Source of the DNA: Arcicella sp034519515 | GTDB taxonomy: Bacteria; Bacteroidota; Bacteroidia; Cytophagales; Spirosomataceae | NCBI GenBank assembly: GCA_034519515.1 | Contig: JAXHOK010000006.1 | Coordinates: 310,001 to 374,000 of the forward strand | DNA length: 64,000 nucleotides | Direction: 5' to 3' | In this document: in pieces, positions 34,814 through 42,803 of the stretch | How the letters are laid out: the number at the start of each line of letters is the position of its first letter | How positions within the stretch are numbered: position 1 is the stretch's first letter | Notes under the pieces: model-generated | Told to the model about the DNA's origin: nothing | What the model saw: the letters and a program-made list of their open reading frames with translations, nothing else | Database searches by the model: none | Position numbers and translations under genes: made by a program

Positions 34814-34862
34814 CTCTAAACTCTAAACTCTAAACTCTAAACTCTAAACTCTAAACTCTAAA
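34814..34862. repeat. Perfect heptamer array (CTCTAAA)7
   Basis: Seven exact copies of CTCTAAA fill 34814-34862 and end against the stop codon of the gene at 34863. It is the only perfect array among the window's 7-nt-period tracts. Arrays like this change copy number easily by slippage. Its likeness to the plant telomere repeat CCCTAAA is coincidental. Confidence 0.95.
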
Positions 34863-35642
34863 TCAGTCTCTCAACAAACCTCCCAATCCTCCCAAAACTG
34901 AACCACTTTCCTTAGTAGAATTTCCACCATAAGGACTCACAGCACGAATCAATTTTGAAATTGGCATTGATTGAATCCAGACTCTTCCCGTTCCTCGCAT
35001 GGTTGCCAAAAAGATGCCCTCACCGCCAAAAATCATTGATTTCAAGTTACCCGCTCTTTGAATATCATAACTCAATGAAGGCTCAAAAGCCACCACGCAG
35101 CCCGTGTCAATTCTCATCGTTTCATTGTTCAATTGCTTTTCAATAATCGTACCACCAGCGTGTACAAAAGCCAAGCCATCGCCCTGTAATTTCTCTAAAA
35201 TAAAACCTTCTCCGCCAAAAAAACCAGAACCAATTTTCTGATTGAAAGTAATAGAAACCTTCGTTCCCAAAGCCGCACACAAGAAACTATCCTTTTGGGC
35301 AATCAAAGTATTTCCAGGAATATTTGCTAAATTAATCGGAATAATTGTGCCAGGATAAGGAGCTGCAAAAGCCACTTTCCGCTTACCCGACCCACGGTTG
35401 GAGAAATGGGTCATAAACAATGATTCGCCCGTCAGTAAACGAGAACCCGCCTGAAAAATTTTGCCCATAACTGAGTTATCTCCCGCTGAACCATCGCCCA
35501 TTTTGGTTTCAAAGGTGATACCGTCTTCCATATAACACATCGAACCTGCCTCGGCAATCACCGTTTCATTGGGATCGAGTTCAATTTCTACGAGTTGAAT
35601 ATCCTCGCCAATAATTTTGTAATCAATTTCGTGTGAATTCAT
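34863..35642 (-). CDS. AIM24 / TIGR00266 family protein
   Basis: 259 aa from ATG 35642 (MNSHEIDYKIIGEDIQLVEIELDP, the usual family start); the longer frame to 35726 has no family counterpart. Typical blocks are GSMCYMEDGITFETKMGDGS, GSRLLTGESLFMTHFSN, AFAAPYPGTIIPI, FVHAGGTIIE and the Gly-rich VWIQSMPISKL...GLGGLLRD end. It is a cytosolic beta-helix-like protein of unknown biochemical role. The plsC-like gene upstream ends 90 bp before this start. Confidence 0.88.
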   Translation of the reverse strand: MNSHEIDYKIIGEDIQLVEIELDPNETVIAEAGSMCYMEDGITFETKMGDGSAGDNSVMGKIFQAGSRLLTGESLFMTHFSNRGSGKRKVAFAAPYPGTIIPINLANIPGNTLIAQKDSFLCAALGTKVSITFNQKIGSGFFGGEGFILEKLQGDGLAFVHAGGTIIEKQLNNETMRIDTGCVVAFEPSLSYDIQRAGNLKSMIFGGEGIFLATMRGTGRVWIQSMPISKLIRAVSPYGGNSTKESGSVLGGLGGLLRD

Positions 35643-35731
35643 GTCTAAATAGTTTTTTGAAATAATACTTCGCAAAGTAACAACTAAGATTTCATCTCTT
35701 GAAACAACAAACGGATAATTGGTCAAAACAT

Positions 35732-36472
35732 CTATTGAACGGCATTTTTATGGTTATCCAAAGTCCCCTGAATAGTCTCCAAAAACTGTTTTTTCAAACC
35801 TTCCACATCCGCTTGGGTCATTCCTGTGGTGTCAATCGGTCTGTGAATAATTGCTCTCACGGCTTGCGGGTGAATCAATAATTCATCATCATGCTGAATT
35901 TTATAATTATTCAAAAAAGTAATCGGCACCAGCGGCACTTGCTGTTGAATAGCCATCACAAAAGCCCCATCTTTGAGCGGTGAGTGCATCTGCGGAATAT
36001 TTTTCGATTTAATTCCCCCTTCTGGAAAAATCATAATACTTCGTCCACTTTGCAGGGCTTTGATAGAACGGCTCAATGATTTTGCCCTACTGTTGGGGTC
36101 GCTTCTATCAACCATAATATGTAGTTTTCTGAATAAATATCCAAATAACGGCACATTCTTCAGCGAAGCCTTACCCACAAAAGCAAAATAATTACGAATA
36201 ATCAGACCCATAACGGCAATATCAAAATATGAAAAATGATTGGCACAAAACACATAAGCCTGATTGCGATCGGGTTCAAACTCGTATTGCACCTTTACGG
36301 GAATACCAATCAAGAAAAAGAGAATTTTTGCCCAAACACGGTTGAGATAATGAGCATTGGGTTTCCAACTTTCTTTTTGAAGAAATATCCAAAAAAACGG
36401 AAACAAACACAAAAAAAGGAGGACGAAACAAAAGGCAGCCCAAATTGTATAGAGAATCGTGAATATACGCAT
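35732..36472 (-). CDS. Lysophospholipid acyltransferase (PlsC-like)
   Basis: 246 aa with the acyltransferase motifs NHFSYFDIA (block I, NHx4D), the Arg-containing MVDRSDPNSRAKSL (block II), IMIFPEGGIKS (block III) and VPLVPITFLNNYK (block IV). One hydrophobic N-terminal helix anchors it in the inner membrane. The expected reaction is acylation of lysophosphatidic acid to phosphatidic acid. A TATCTTTG box close to the ATG on the minus strand suggests an almost leaderless transcript. Confidence 0.9.
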   Translation of the reverse strand: MRIFTILYTIWAAFCFVLLFLCLFPFFWIFLQKESWKPNAHYLNRVWAKILFFLIGIPVKVQYEFEPDRNQAYVFCANHFSYFDIAVMGLIIRNYFAFVGKASLKNVPLFGYLFRKLHIMVDRSDPNSRAKSLSRSIKALQSGRSIMIFPEGGIKSKNIPQMHSPLKDGAFVMAIQQQVPLVPITFLNNYKIQHDDELLIHPQAVRAIIHRPIDTTGMTQADVEGLKKQFLETIQGTLDNHKNAVQ

Positions 36473-36528
36473 AATGACAAAGATAATATTTAATTAGAAT
36501 CTTTGTTGATGCAGAAAAAAAGAACACA

Positions 36529-36588
36529 AAAAAAGGACTTAACAGCCGCCACCGTTAAGTCCAAAAGAATATCTGTGCAGATAATTCT
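36529..36588 (-). ncRNA. Possible ~60-nt small RNA ending in a terminator
   Basis: On the minus strand TTG (36622-36624), a 20-bp spacer and TACTTTTA (36594-36601) resemble a Bacteroidota promoter. About 25 nt after the predicted start comes the hairpin GGACTTAACGGTGG...CTGTTAAGTCC (36536-36563) followed by T7 (36529-36535). The gene upstream already has its own terminator at 36760-36792, and plsC has its own -7 box downstream, so the hairpin has no other obvious client. This rests on the promoter match alone. Confidence 0.3.
36536..36563 (-). terminator. Strong hairpin with T-run upstream of plsC-like gene
   Basis: GGACTTAAC and GTTAAGTCC pair around AGCCGCCACC (plus strand), followed on the minus strand by seven T residues. 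The loop and inner stem (AACAGCCGCCAC) recur in the hairpin at 10993-11064. Confidence 0.75.
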
Positions 36589-36759
36589 AACATAAAAGTA
36601 GTTATCTTATGATAAATTGTCAATAAAAACTACACATAAGCCGAAAGCGGATGATAAAATTATAATAATCAGTTGCATATTTTAGATTATACTTTACGGA
36701 AAGAAAAAAATATTAAATTCGTATTTGAAAGAAAAAATAAGTTTCTAAATGCAGAATCA

Positions 36760-36792
36760 AAAAAGCCTTCGATAACGATTATCAAAGGCTTT
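36760..36792 (-). terminator. Rho-independent terminator of the LytTR regulator
   Basis: AAAAAGCCTTCGATAA pairs with TTATCAAAGGCTTTT around CGA. It lies 22 bp after the minus-strand stop at 36815. Confidence 0.8.
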
Positions 36793-36814
36793 TGGTACTT
36801 TATTTTTCTCGAAA

Positions 36815-37549
36815 TTACATTCCCATCATTTCTTTGAACGCAACGGAATTACGAGTAGAGATTTCTAATTCGATTCCATTCGTCAAAACTATTTTCATAC
36901 CACCTTTGTAGTATGATTCTATCTTATCAATGTATTCAGTATTGATAATTTGCTGACGATTAGCACGGAAAAATATTTGCGGGTCTAAACGCTCTTGAAT
37001 TTTGTTCAATGAACGGTGAATCATCGGACGATTATCGTCAAAATGAAACTTGCAGTAATTTCCTACTGATTCAATCATGTAAATTTCTGTCAAACGCACG
37101 AAATAACATTTTTCGCCATCTTTCAAAAATATACGTTTTTGCGGAGATAATCTTCCTGATGAAACAGCCTCCGTCAAACGTGACTGATGAATGTCCGAAC
37201 GTACTTTTTCAATCGTTCTTGCCAAACGCTCAGATTTCATTGGTTTCAACAAATAATCCATGGCCTCCGACTCAAAAGCCTGAATAGCGTACTGATTATA
37301 TGCTGTTACGAACACAACCTTCGGAACGTACTCCAAATCATTTAGCAAATCGAATCCATTTTTCTCGGGCATCTCAATGTCCAGAAAAATCAAATCGGGT
37401 TGCAGACGATGGATTTTTTCCAAGGCCTCATCTACGTTTTCGGCTTCATCAATTATCTGAATTTCAGGATATTCCTGTAACAGATATTTTAATTCTTGTC
37501 GAGCTAACCTCTCGTCATCGACTAAGATGGTTTTGATTTTTTTACTCAT
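36815..37549 (-). CDS. LytTR-family response regulator
   Basis: 244 aa from ATG 37549 (MSKKIKTILVDDERLARQELKYLL); the upstream 24 codons to 37621 are not family-like. The receiver has phospho-Asp in LIFLDIEMPEKNG and Lys in DYLLKPMKSERL. The LytTR domain includes KRIFLKDGEKCYFVRLTEIYMIES, FFRANRQQIINTEYID and YKGGMKIVLTNGIELEIS. It is the cognate regulator of the LytS-type kinase at 37901, separated from it by ~350 bp of AT-rich sequence (37550-37900) in which I see no clear site. Confidence 0.92.
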   Translation of the reverse strand: MSKKIKTILVDDERLARQELKYLLQEYPEIQIIDEAENVDEALEKIHRLQPDLIFLDIEMPEKNGFDLLNDLEYVPKVVFVTAYNQYAIQAFESEAMDYLLKPMKSERLARTIEKVRSDIHQSRLTEAVSSGRLSPQKRIFLKDGEKCYFVRLTEIYMIESVGNYCKFHFDDNRPMIHRSLNKIQERLDPQIFFRANRQQIINTEYIDKIESYYKGGMKIVLTNGIELEISTRNSVAFKEMMGM

Positions 37550-37900
37550 TTGCTTTACAGGGGACAAGTCTTGATAGTGGCGGTTACCAGCTCGGGGGGA
37601 ATAGGGTTTTCTATTTGCCATATCTGTGTAACTTTGTTGTTTATGATTTTGAAAAAATAAGGCTCAACACCTGTGAACCAATCAGGGGGCGGTACTTGAA
37701 CTCACTTCTTTCGTGAATTTAGCAAAAACCATTGAATACTATTCAATATTTAGGAACAATACTTTTAGTAATAGATTTCTCCGCTAATATAACAAATTCC
37801 GAACCATTTTTTACTAATTATTTATTCATACTTATATTTTTTTTATTAAGTGGTGTATTTTTATCTATAAATTGATTAGCATAGATTGATTTTCTGTATT

Positions 37901-38947
37901 CTAAACAATTTTGAGAGGAATACAAAACTCTGCGATTACGAAATTGTCTTGATTTATTATTTTTAAACTATCCGCAATTCCATAATTGATTGATATTCTT
38001 TTTCTTAAATTAGCTAAGCCTAACCCTTTTCTTTGATTTTTCGTATGGTTTTCAGGAGTTAAGTTTCCTGAATTTCTAACACCTAAAACTAAATCGCTAT
38101 CTTTCTTTTTGGCGTAAATCAAGATTTCTCCACCGTCTTTTGCTTTTCCTATACCATGCTTAACGGCATTTTCTGCCAATAATTGTAAGGACATCGGTAA
38201 AACCCTTGCCTTCAAAATACTCCTGTCTATTTCTACACGGTAAGAAAGCCTATTCTCAAATCGGATTTTTTCAAGCGATAAGTAGTCTTTCACCAAATCT
38301 AATTCGTCCTGTAAAGAAATATCCTGTAATTCATTGTATGTCAGGGACATCCGTAATAAATCTGATAGTTTTGTGGTGGCTTCTCTTGCCAACTTGGGGT
38401 CGCTCAGTGTAAGTGAGCGAATGCTATTCAGTGAATTAAAAAGGAAGTGGGGATTCAACTGATTTTTCAGGCTATCCAATTCCACAAACTTCAATTGCAT
38501 CTGAGCTTTGTTTTTATCACGTTCGCTCTTCACTGCTTTTGTAGCGTACTTTATGCCATGATAGAAGATGAACCATGGCATAGCGAATCTGAAGGTATCT
38601 AAAAGTTGAAGTGTGAAATAACCTATGCTAAACTGATGGTTTGGAGAAAAATAATTAGCAAAGTTTAGAAAAGAACTATTGATTAGGCATATTATCAGCG
38701 AAACAATGATGTTGGCACAAATTGGATATATCAAAAAACGGTACCAGTTCAGAGATTCAATATTCCATTTCCTCACTATTAGGCGATAGATATGGGTGAG
38801 TATCACAAATAAAGAAAAGTTGATAACTGCCGCTACCAATACCGTTTTGATATTGTGCGTAAAGAAAAAGATTGCCAGAGCAACATAACATACATAAACA
38901 GCCCAACACGAAAGTTGCAGAGTCCAATAAAGTTTATTTTTTGACAT
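37901..38947 (-). CDS. LytS-type sensor histidine kinase
   Basis: 348 aa: four transmembrane segments within the first ~145 residues, then the His_kinase domain with VELDSLKNQLNPHFLFNSLNSI (phospho-His), and an HATPase domain with LLAENAVKHGIGKAKDGGE (N box) and RKGLGLANLRKRISINYG (G box). It is the partner of the LytTR regulator at 36815. The region upstream of its start has been invaded by elements D and B (39005-39342). Confidence 0.92.
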   Translation of the reverse strand: MSKNKLYWTLQLSCWAVYVCYVALAIFFFTHNIKTVLVAAVINFSLFVILTHIYRLIVRKWNIESLNWYRFLIYPICANIIVSLIICLINSSFLNFANYFSPNHQFSIGYFTLQLLDTFRFAMPWFIFYHGIKYATKAVKSERDKNKAQMQLKFVELDSLKNQLNPHFLFNSLNSIRSLTLSDPKLAREATTKLSDLLRMSLTYNELQDISLQDELDLVKDYLSLEKIRFENRLSYRVEIDRSILKARVLPMSLQLLAENAVKHGIGKAKDGGEILIYAKKKDSDLVLGVRNSGNLTPENHTKNQRKGLGLANLRKRISINYGIADSLKIINQDNFVIAEFCIPLKIV

Positions 38948-39004
38948 AGAGTGGCGGTCTGATGATTTACAATAAAGATACTACCTTGTGGTTTGAATAT
39001 TGTT

Positions 39005-39107
39005 AGGGAGCATCTAAAAAATAGCATACCTGTTAAAAGCCTTATCCTAAATCCTTCTCCCGTGGAGAAGGACTTTTACAAGGTAGATTATTTTTTAGAT
39101 GCTCCCT
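39005..39107. repeat. Element D, copy 2
   Basis: AGGGAGCATCTAAAAAATA at 39005 is matched by the inverse TATTTTTTAGATGCTCCCT, with a small inner hairpin (CCTTCTCCCGTGGAGAAGG). It is 103 bp, shorter than the 160-bp copy at 20664; only the termini are shared. It lies 43 bp from an element B copy and 58 bp upstream of the kinase start. Confidence 0.7.
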
Positions 39108-39150
39108 AATTACATTCTTCATATTCCACTAATGATAGATTTTGTTCGTA

Positions 39151-39342
39151 AGGAACGGGAAAATAATAAGTGGATGAATTTTTAAATGCTATTTTTTGTG
39201 CCAATCAAGGCGATAAAACCGTGCGACGGTCGCCGCAGTTTAGCATCGCTAAATGAGGATTTAATCTGGGCGGCATTCCGCAACGTAGAGTGGTGCAAAA
39301 AAGGGCATTTAAAAAACGTTTACTTATTGTTTTTCAGTTCCT
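39151..39342. repeat. Element B, copy 3 (reverse orientation)
   Basis: A 192-bp copy, inverted relative to copies 1 and 2, with termini AGGAACGGGA and AGTTCCT and the conserved core CGCCGCAGTTTAGCATCGCT. No convincing target duplication is seen. Confidence 0.87.
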
Positions 39343-39409
39343 AAAAGAACTTTTATACTGAATAAATTTAAGCAATACTGCGTATTATAATATCTGATAT
39401 TTATAATAC

Positions 39410-39508
39410 TTTCAAAATATATTGAAAATAATTTTCGTTTTGCACGTTTTTTTCATTTTTTATTTTCAATAATTATTTTACATTTCATATTTTCAATAAT
39501 TATTGAAA
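39410..39508. promoter_or_regulatory. Palindromic operators TTTCAA-N6-TTGAAA downstream of the GbsR/MarR gene
   Basis: Two exact TTTCAA-N6-TTGAAA palindromes (39410-39427, 39491-39508) and one half-site (TTTCAATAATTA at 39464) lie between the regulator's terminator and the element B copy. A third full site is in the regulator's own upstream region (40208-40225). Dyad sites of this size suit a winged-helix dimer. Confidence 0.6.
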
Positions 39509-39519
39509 ATTATTAAAAT

Positions 39520-39550
39520 AAATAAAAGACTCAAAATGAGTCTTTTATTT
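39520..39550 (-). terminator. Rho-independent terminator of the GbsR/MarR gene
   Basis: AAATAAAAGACTCA pairs with TGAGTCTTTTATTT around AAA, about 80 bp past the minus-strand stop at 39629. Confidence 0.75.
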
Positions 39551-39628
39551 GAAACGTCACAAAGTAAGGATTAATTTAATGTTAGTGGTATCAGTTCTTT
39601 ATTTTTAGTCCCGTGTGGGAGATACCTT

Positions 39629-40135
39629 TCATTTGAATAATTTAAAAAAGCTTCCCCAGAATAAACTTTCATCAGCTTTAATGATTGATTCTAAAGTTTT
39701 ATCGGTATTGGAAGCAAATTTTTTTAGGCTTTCAATGGTTTCAGCGAATTGTTTGACATCGGGATCTGTGATGTCAGCTTCGATGATTGAAATTTGGTCT
39801 AACGCACGCAGGATTGGCTCCAATTCACGTTTTTTACGTTCTTTTGCAATTTGCATTCCAATTTTCCAAACGTCCTTTTCGGCTTCAAAAAACTCTTTTC
39901 TTTCGCCAGGTTTCAATACTTTTCTCACAATTCCCCAATCCATCAAATCCCGAACATTCATATTTACATTTCCTCTTGAAATCTGTAAAGCCTCCATAAT
40001 ATCTTCAGTAGTCATAGAAACGGGTGATACTAGCAGGAGTGCGTGAACTTGTGCCATCGTTCGGCTGACACCCCAACTCGACCCCAACGTTCCCCATGCT
40101 TGGATTAGATGTTGCTTTGCTTCATCAAGCGTCAT
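39629..40135 (-). CDS. GbsR/MarR-family transcriptional regulator
   Basis: 168 aa, the size of the GbsR-type MarR regulators (choline/glycine-betaine repressor group). The winged helix spans about residues 20-90: SWGVSRTMAQVHALLLVSPVSMTTEDIMEALQISRGNVNMNVRDLMDWGIVRKV. A helical dimerisation tail follows. The recognition helix SRGNVNMNVRDL is the family's most conserved part. The ligand is unknown. A TTTCAA-N6-TTGAAA palindrome 73 bp upstream suggests self-regulation. Confidence 0.88.
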   Translation of the reverse strand: MTLDEAKQHLIQAWGTLGSSWGVSRTMAQVHALLLVSPVSMTTEDIMEALQISRGNVNMNVRDLMDWGIVRKVLKPGERKEFFEAEKDVWKIGMQIAKERKKRELEPILRALDQISIIEADITDPDVKQFAETIESLKKFASNTDKTLESIIKADESLFWGSFFKLFK

Positions 40136-40207
40136 ACGTTCAATTTTAAATAGTTTTGTACTTCTGCGGGTAATTCTACTCTACAAATATAAATAATAGT
40201 TTTAAAC

Positions 40208-40225
40208 TTTCAAAATTTCTTGAAA
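40208..40225. promoter_or_regulatory. Operator candidate upstream of the GbsR/MarR gene
   Basis: TTTCAA-AATTTC-TTGAAA, the same dyad with the same spacing as the two sites at 39410 and 39491. It is placed where it could block or overlap the promoter of the minus-strand regulator gene. Confidence 0.6.
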
Positions 40226-40255
40226 ATATTTTTATAATAGTTTTTAGGAGAAGTT

Positions 40256-40400
40256 CGGAAATTGGTTATTGGTGGATTAGGTTATTGGTAGAGCATTACC
40301 TTTACAAATGTCAACTTTATTTTGAAAAACAATAGTTCATAGACCAGTAACCAATCAACCAATACACCACTAACCACTAACCAATCAACCAAAATTGGCA
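40256..40400. repeat. Paired arrays TTATTGG / AACCAMT
   Basis: The left arm (GGTTATTGGTGGATTAGGTTA and on) and right arm (AACCAATCAACCAATACACC, CACTAACCACTAACCAATC) are degenerate 7-8-nt repeats and inverse complements of each other. A second short tract of TTTAACC/GTTCACC units is at 40548-40575. These are the main content of the 475-bp gap 40136-40610, apart from the operator site. Confidence 0.65.
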
Positions 40401-40610
40401 TAGTCTTTGGCAATGATGGTGGTATCAAATGTTTAATTATTACCTAAAAACAGAGAATTAGCTTGATAAAAGGATACTTTTTTGGATTTTTAATAAATTT
40501 TAAAGTATTTTTATCATAAAATATTTAGTTATCATTGTTGAAATACAGCCGTTTACCTTTAACCGTTCACCATAAACCCGTATTTCGCCCCATCCTTACT
40601 TAATAAAATA

Positions 40611-41144
40611 ATGAAAAAAGCCTTAATTATCCTAAGTGTTTTTACTTTTTCCAGTTGTCAAAAAAACGTGTATCTAACAGGTTCATTGATGCACCAATTG
40701 GCGGAAAATGAACTTGATTTATCTCGAATTCAGTATTATAACGATAACCCGCTCTATTTGGAGCGTGAAGTACCTTCATCAGATGCAAATATTAAATCTG
40801 GAAAAGTAGTTTTCAAAAATGGGCGATATATTAACCGTATTTCTTTGGAAAAAGGCACACCAGGACTTTTTCAGAAAGAAGAAAACGGTCAATTGCTGGT
40901 TTCATTTGAAAAAAGTAAAGAAGATAATTCATTACGTTTTGGTCCAGTGGCGGGGGAGAAGGGCGAGTTTTTCTATCAGTTGGTTGATAAAGATGGTACT
41001 TCCACTTTTTCACGTTTGGATTATGAAGGGAATAAATATTTAGTGATTTACAAAAAGCCTCGTATGCGAATCATGCTTTCAAAGAGTGTGTTGAATAATT
41101 TGAAAATTAAAGTTCGCAAAATGAAGGGAAATAAAGTGAAGTAA
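40611..41144 (+). CDS. Small lipoprotein of unknown function
   Basis: 177 aa with lipoprotein leader MKKALIILSVFTFSSCQKN (Cys16). The mature part is rich in beta-strand (NVYLTGSLMHQLAENELDLSRIQYYND, VVFKNGRYINRISLEKGTPG) and ends in a strongly basic tail (KIKVRKMKGNKVK). No domain is recognised. Monocistronic, sharing a bidirectional terminator with the aminotransferase gene. Confidence 0.78.
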   Translation: MKKALIILSVFTFSSCQKNVYLTGSLMHQLAENELDLSRIQYYNDNPLYLEREVPSSDANIKSGKVVFKNGRYINRISLEKGTPGLFQKEENGQLLVSFEKSKEDNSLRFGPVAGEKGEFFYQLVDKDGTSTFSRLDYEGNKYLVIYKKPRMRIMLSKSVLNNLKIKVRKMKGNKVK

Positions 41145-41160
41145 TTTTCGCTTTTAGATT

Positions 41161-41197
41161 AAAAAAGCCTCTTTTCGCTACAAAAAGAGGCTTTTTT
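41161..41197. terminator. Bidirectional terminator
   Basis: AAAAAAGCCTCTTTT pairs with AAAAGAGGCTTTTTT, with runs on both sides. It separates the convergent genes ending at 41144 and 41214. Confidence 0.88.
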
Positions 41198-41213
41198 AAT
41201 AAATATCAAAATT

Positions 41214-42419
41214 CTACTTCAGAGTAGCTACTGCGTTTTTAATGCGTTCACAAGCCTCAATCAACTGCTTGTCTGAGGCTGCGGTTGAGATTCTGATACA
41301 ATTGGGAGCTCCAAAACTTGAACCTGCTACGGTTGCCACAAAAGCACCGTCCAACAACCACATCGCAAAATCATCAGAATCTTTGATGGTGGTTGTTCCA
41401 TCTGATTTTCCGAAATATTCACTAATATCTGGGAAAGCATAAAACGCTCCTTCGGGCATATTTACCTTGAATCCTGGGATTTCACGTAATAAACCAACCA
41501 CCAATCCTCTGCGGCGATTGTAGGCATCTTTCATTTTATAGGCTTCTTCCAAAGTGCCATTAAAAGCAACTGTGGCGGCTTTTTGGGCAATTGAATTGGT
41601 GCCTGATGTTACTTGTCCTTGCAATTTTTCAACGCCGTCGGCAATCCATTTGGCAGCGGCGATGAAACCGATTCTCCAACCCGTCATAGCGTGTCCTTTT
41701 GCCACACCGTTCACGGTGATTACTTGGTCTTTGATTTCGGGAATTGAACCAATTGAAAAATGTCCCTCGTCCGTGAAATTGATATATTCATAAATTTCAT
41801 CCGCCATCACATATACGTTCGGGTGCTTGGCAACGATTGCTCCGATGGCTCTCAATTCGGCTTCCGTATAAACCGAACCCGTTGGATTATTGGGCGATGC
41901 GAACATGACCAACTTGGTTTTTGGCGTAATGGCAGCCTCAAATTGTTCGGGTGTAACTTTGAAATTATTATCAAAAGCACCGTCCACAATTACGGTATGA
42001 CCTTCGGCTAATTTTACCATTTCTGAATATGAAACCCAGTATGGAGCAAATATGATTACCTCTTCGCCAGGGTTTACCAAAGTAGAAATTACGTTTGCCA
42101 AAGAATGTTTTGCACCCGTTGAAACCACAATATTTTCGGGCTTCCATTCAATATTATTATCACGTTTTAACTTATCGGCAATGGCTTTGCGAAGGTCAGG
42201 ATAACCCGCAACGGGTGAGTATCCGTGAAAACCGTCATCAATAGCTTTTTTGGCGGCATCGCAGATATGCTTCGGGGTTTTGAAATCTGGTTCGCCCACT
42301 GAAAGGCTGATAACTTTGTGTCCCAGAGCGGCAAGTTCACGGGCTTTTTTGGTCATCCCGAGGGTTGCGGACTCTTCCAGTGCATTAATGCGGTCGGCGA
42401 GCGATATTGTTAAACTCAT
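41214..42419 (-). CDS. PLP-dependent aminotransferase (aspartate aminotransferase type)
   Basis: 401 aa, fold-type I class I aminotransferase close to bacterial Ib aspartate aminotransferases. Motifs: SLSVGEPDFKTPKHI, YSPVAGYPDLRKAIA, ASPNNPTGSVYT, MADEIYEYI with the cofactor-binding Asp, the Schiff-base Lys241 in NGVAKGHAMTGWRIGF, and the substrate-binding Arg in NCIRISTA near the C-terminus. It transfers the amino group between aspartate and 2-oxoglutarate, though related substrates cannot be excluded. Confidence 0.93.
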   Translation of the reverse strand: MSLTISLADRINALEESATLGMTKKARELAALGHKVISLSVGEPDFKTPKHICDAAKKAIDDGFHGYSPVAGYPDLRKAIADKLKRDNNIEWKPENIVVSTGAKHSLANVISTLVNPGEEVIIFAPYWVSYSEMVKLAEGHTVIVDGAFDNNFKVTPEQFEAAITPKTKLVMFASPNNPTGSVYTEAELRAIGAIVAKHPNVYVMADEIYEYINFTDEGHFSIGSIPEIKDQVITVNGVAKGHAMTGWRIGFIAAAKWIADGVEKLQGQVTSGTNSIAQKAATVAFNGTLEEAYKMKDAYNRRRGLVVGLLREIPGFKVNMPEGAFYAFPDISEYFGKSDGTTTIKDSDDFAMWLLDGAFVATVAGSSFGAPNCIRISTAASDKQLIEACERIKNAVATLK

Positions 42420-42564
42420 TTTTGTACAATTTTGTAATAGTGAAAAATGCTTGGGGCGGTTTGCCTCTAAAAATTGTACAAATTTAGGGTTGATAGGTGG
42501 GATAGAAAAGAAAAAATGGGATTTTGTGGAAATGGCTTATTTATTATTGGTAAATTTGTTTGTA

Positions 42565-42756
42565 AGGAACGGAAAAACAATAACTGGATGAATTTTTAAA
42601 TGTTATTTTTTGTGCCAATCAAGGCGATAAAACCGTGCGACGGTCGCCGCAGTTTAGCATTGCTAAATGAGGATTTAATCTGGGCGGCATTCCGCAACGC
42701 AGAGTGGTGCAAAAAAGGGCATTTAAAAAACGTCTATTTATTGTTTTTCAGTTCCT
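42565..42756. repeat. Element B, copy 4 (reverse orientation)
   Basis: A 192-bp copy oriented like copy 3, with termini AGGAACGG and AGTTCCT. It ends 47 bp before the nhaD start codon, so its right end lies where nhaD promoter or upstream sequence would be; a TATCTTTA -7-like box is at 42770-42777, just outside the element. Confidence 0.87.
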
Positions 42757-42803
42757 AAAGCATTGATTTTATCTTTACATTTTCATTACAAAACTATTTT
42801 ACA

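Noticed and set aside
34814..34862. Telomere-like array (CTCTAAA resembles plant CCCTAAA)
   Set aside because: Internal position in a bacterial gene run and a family of other heptamers nearby; similarity is coincidental.
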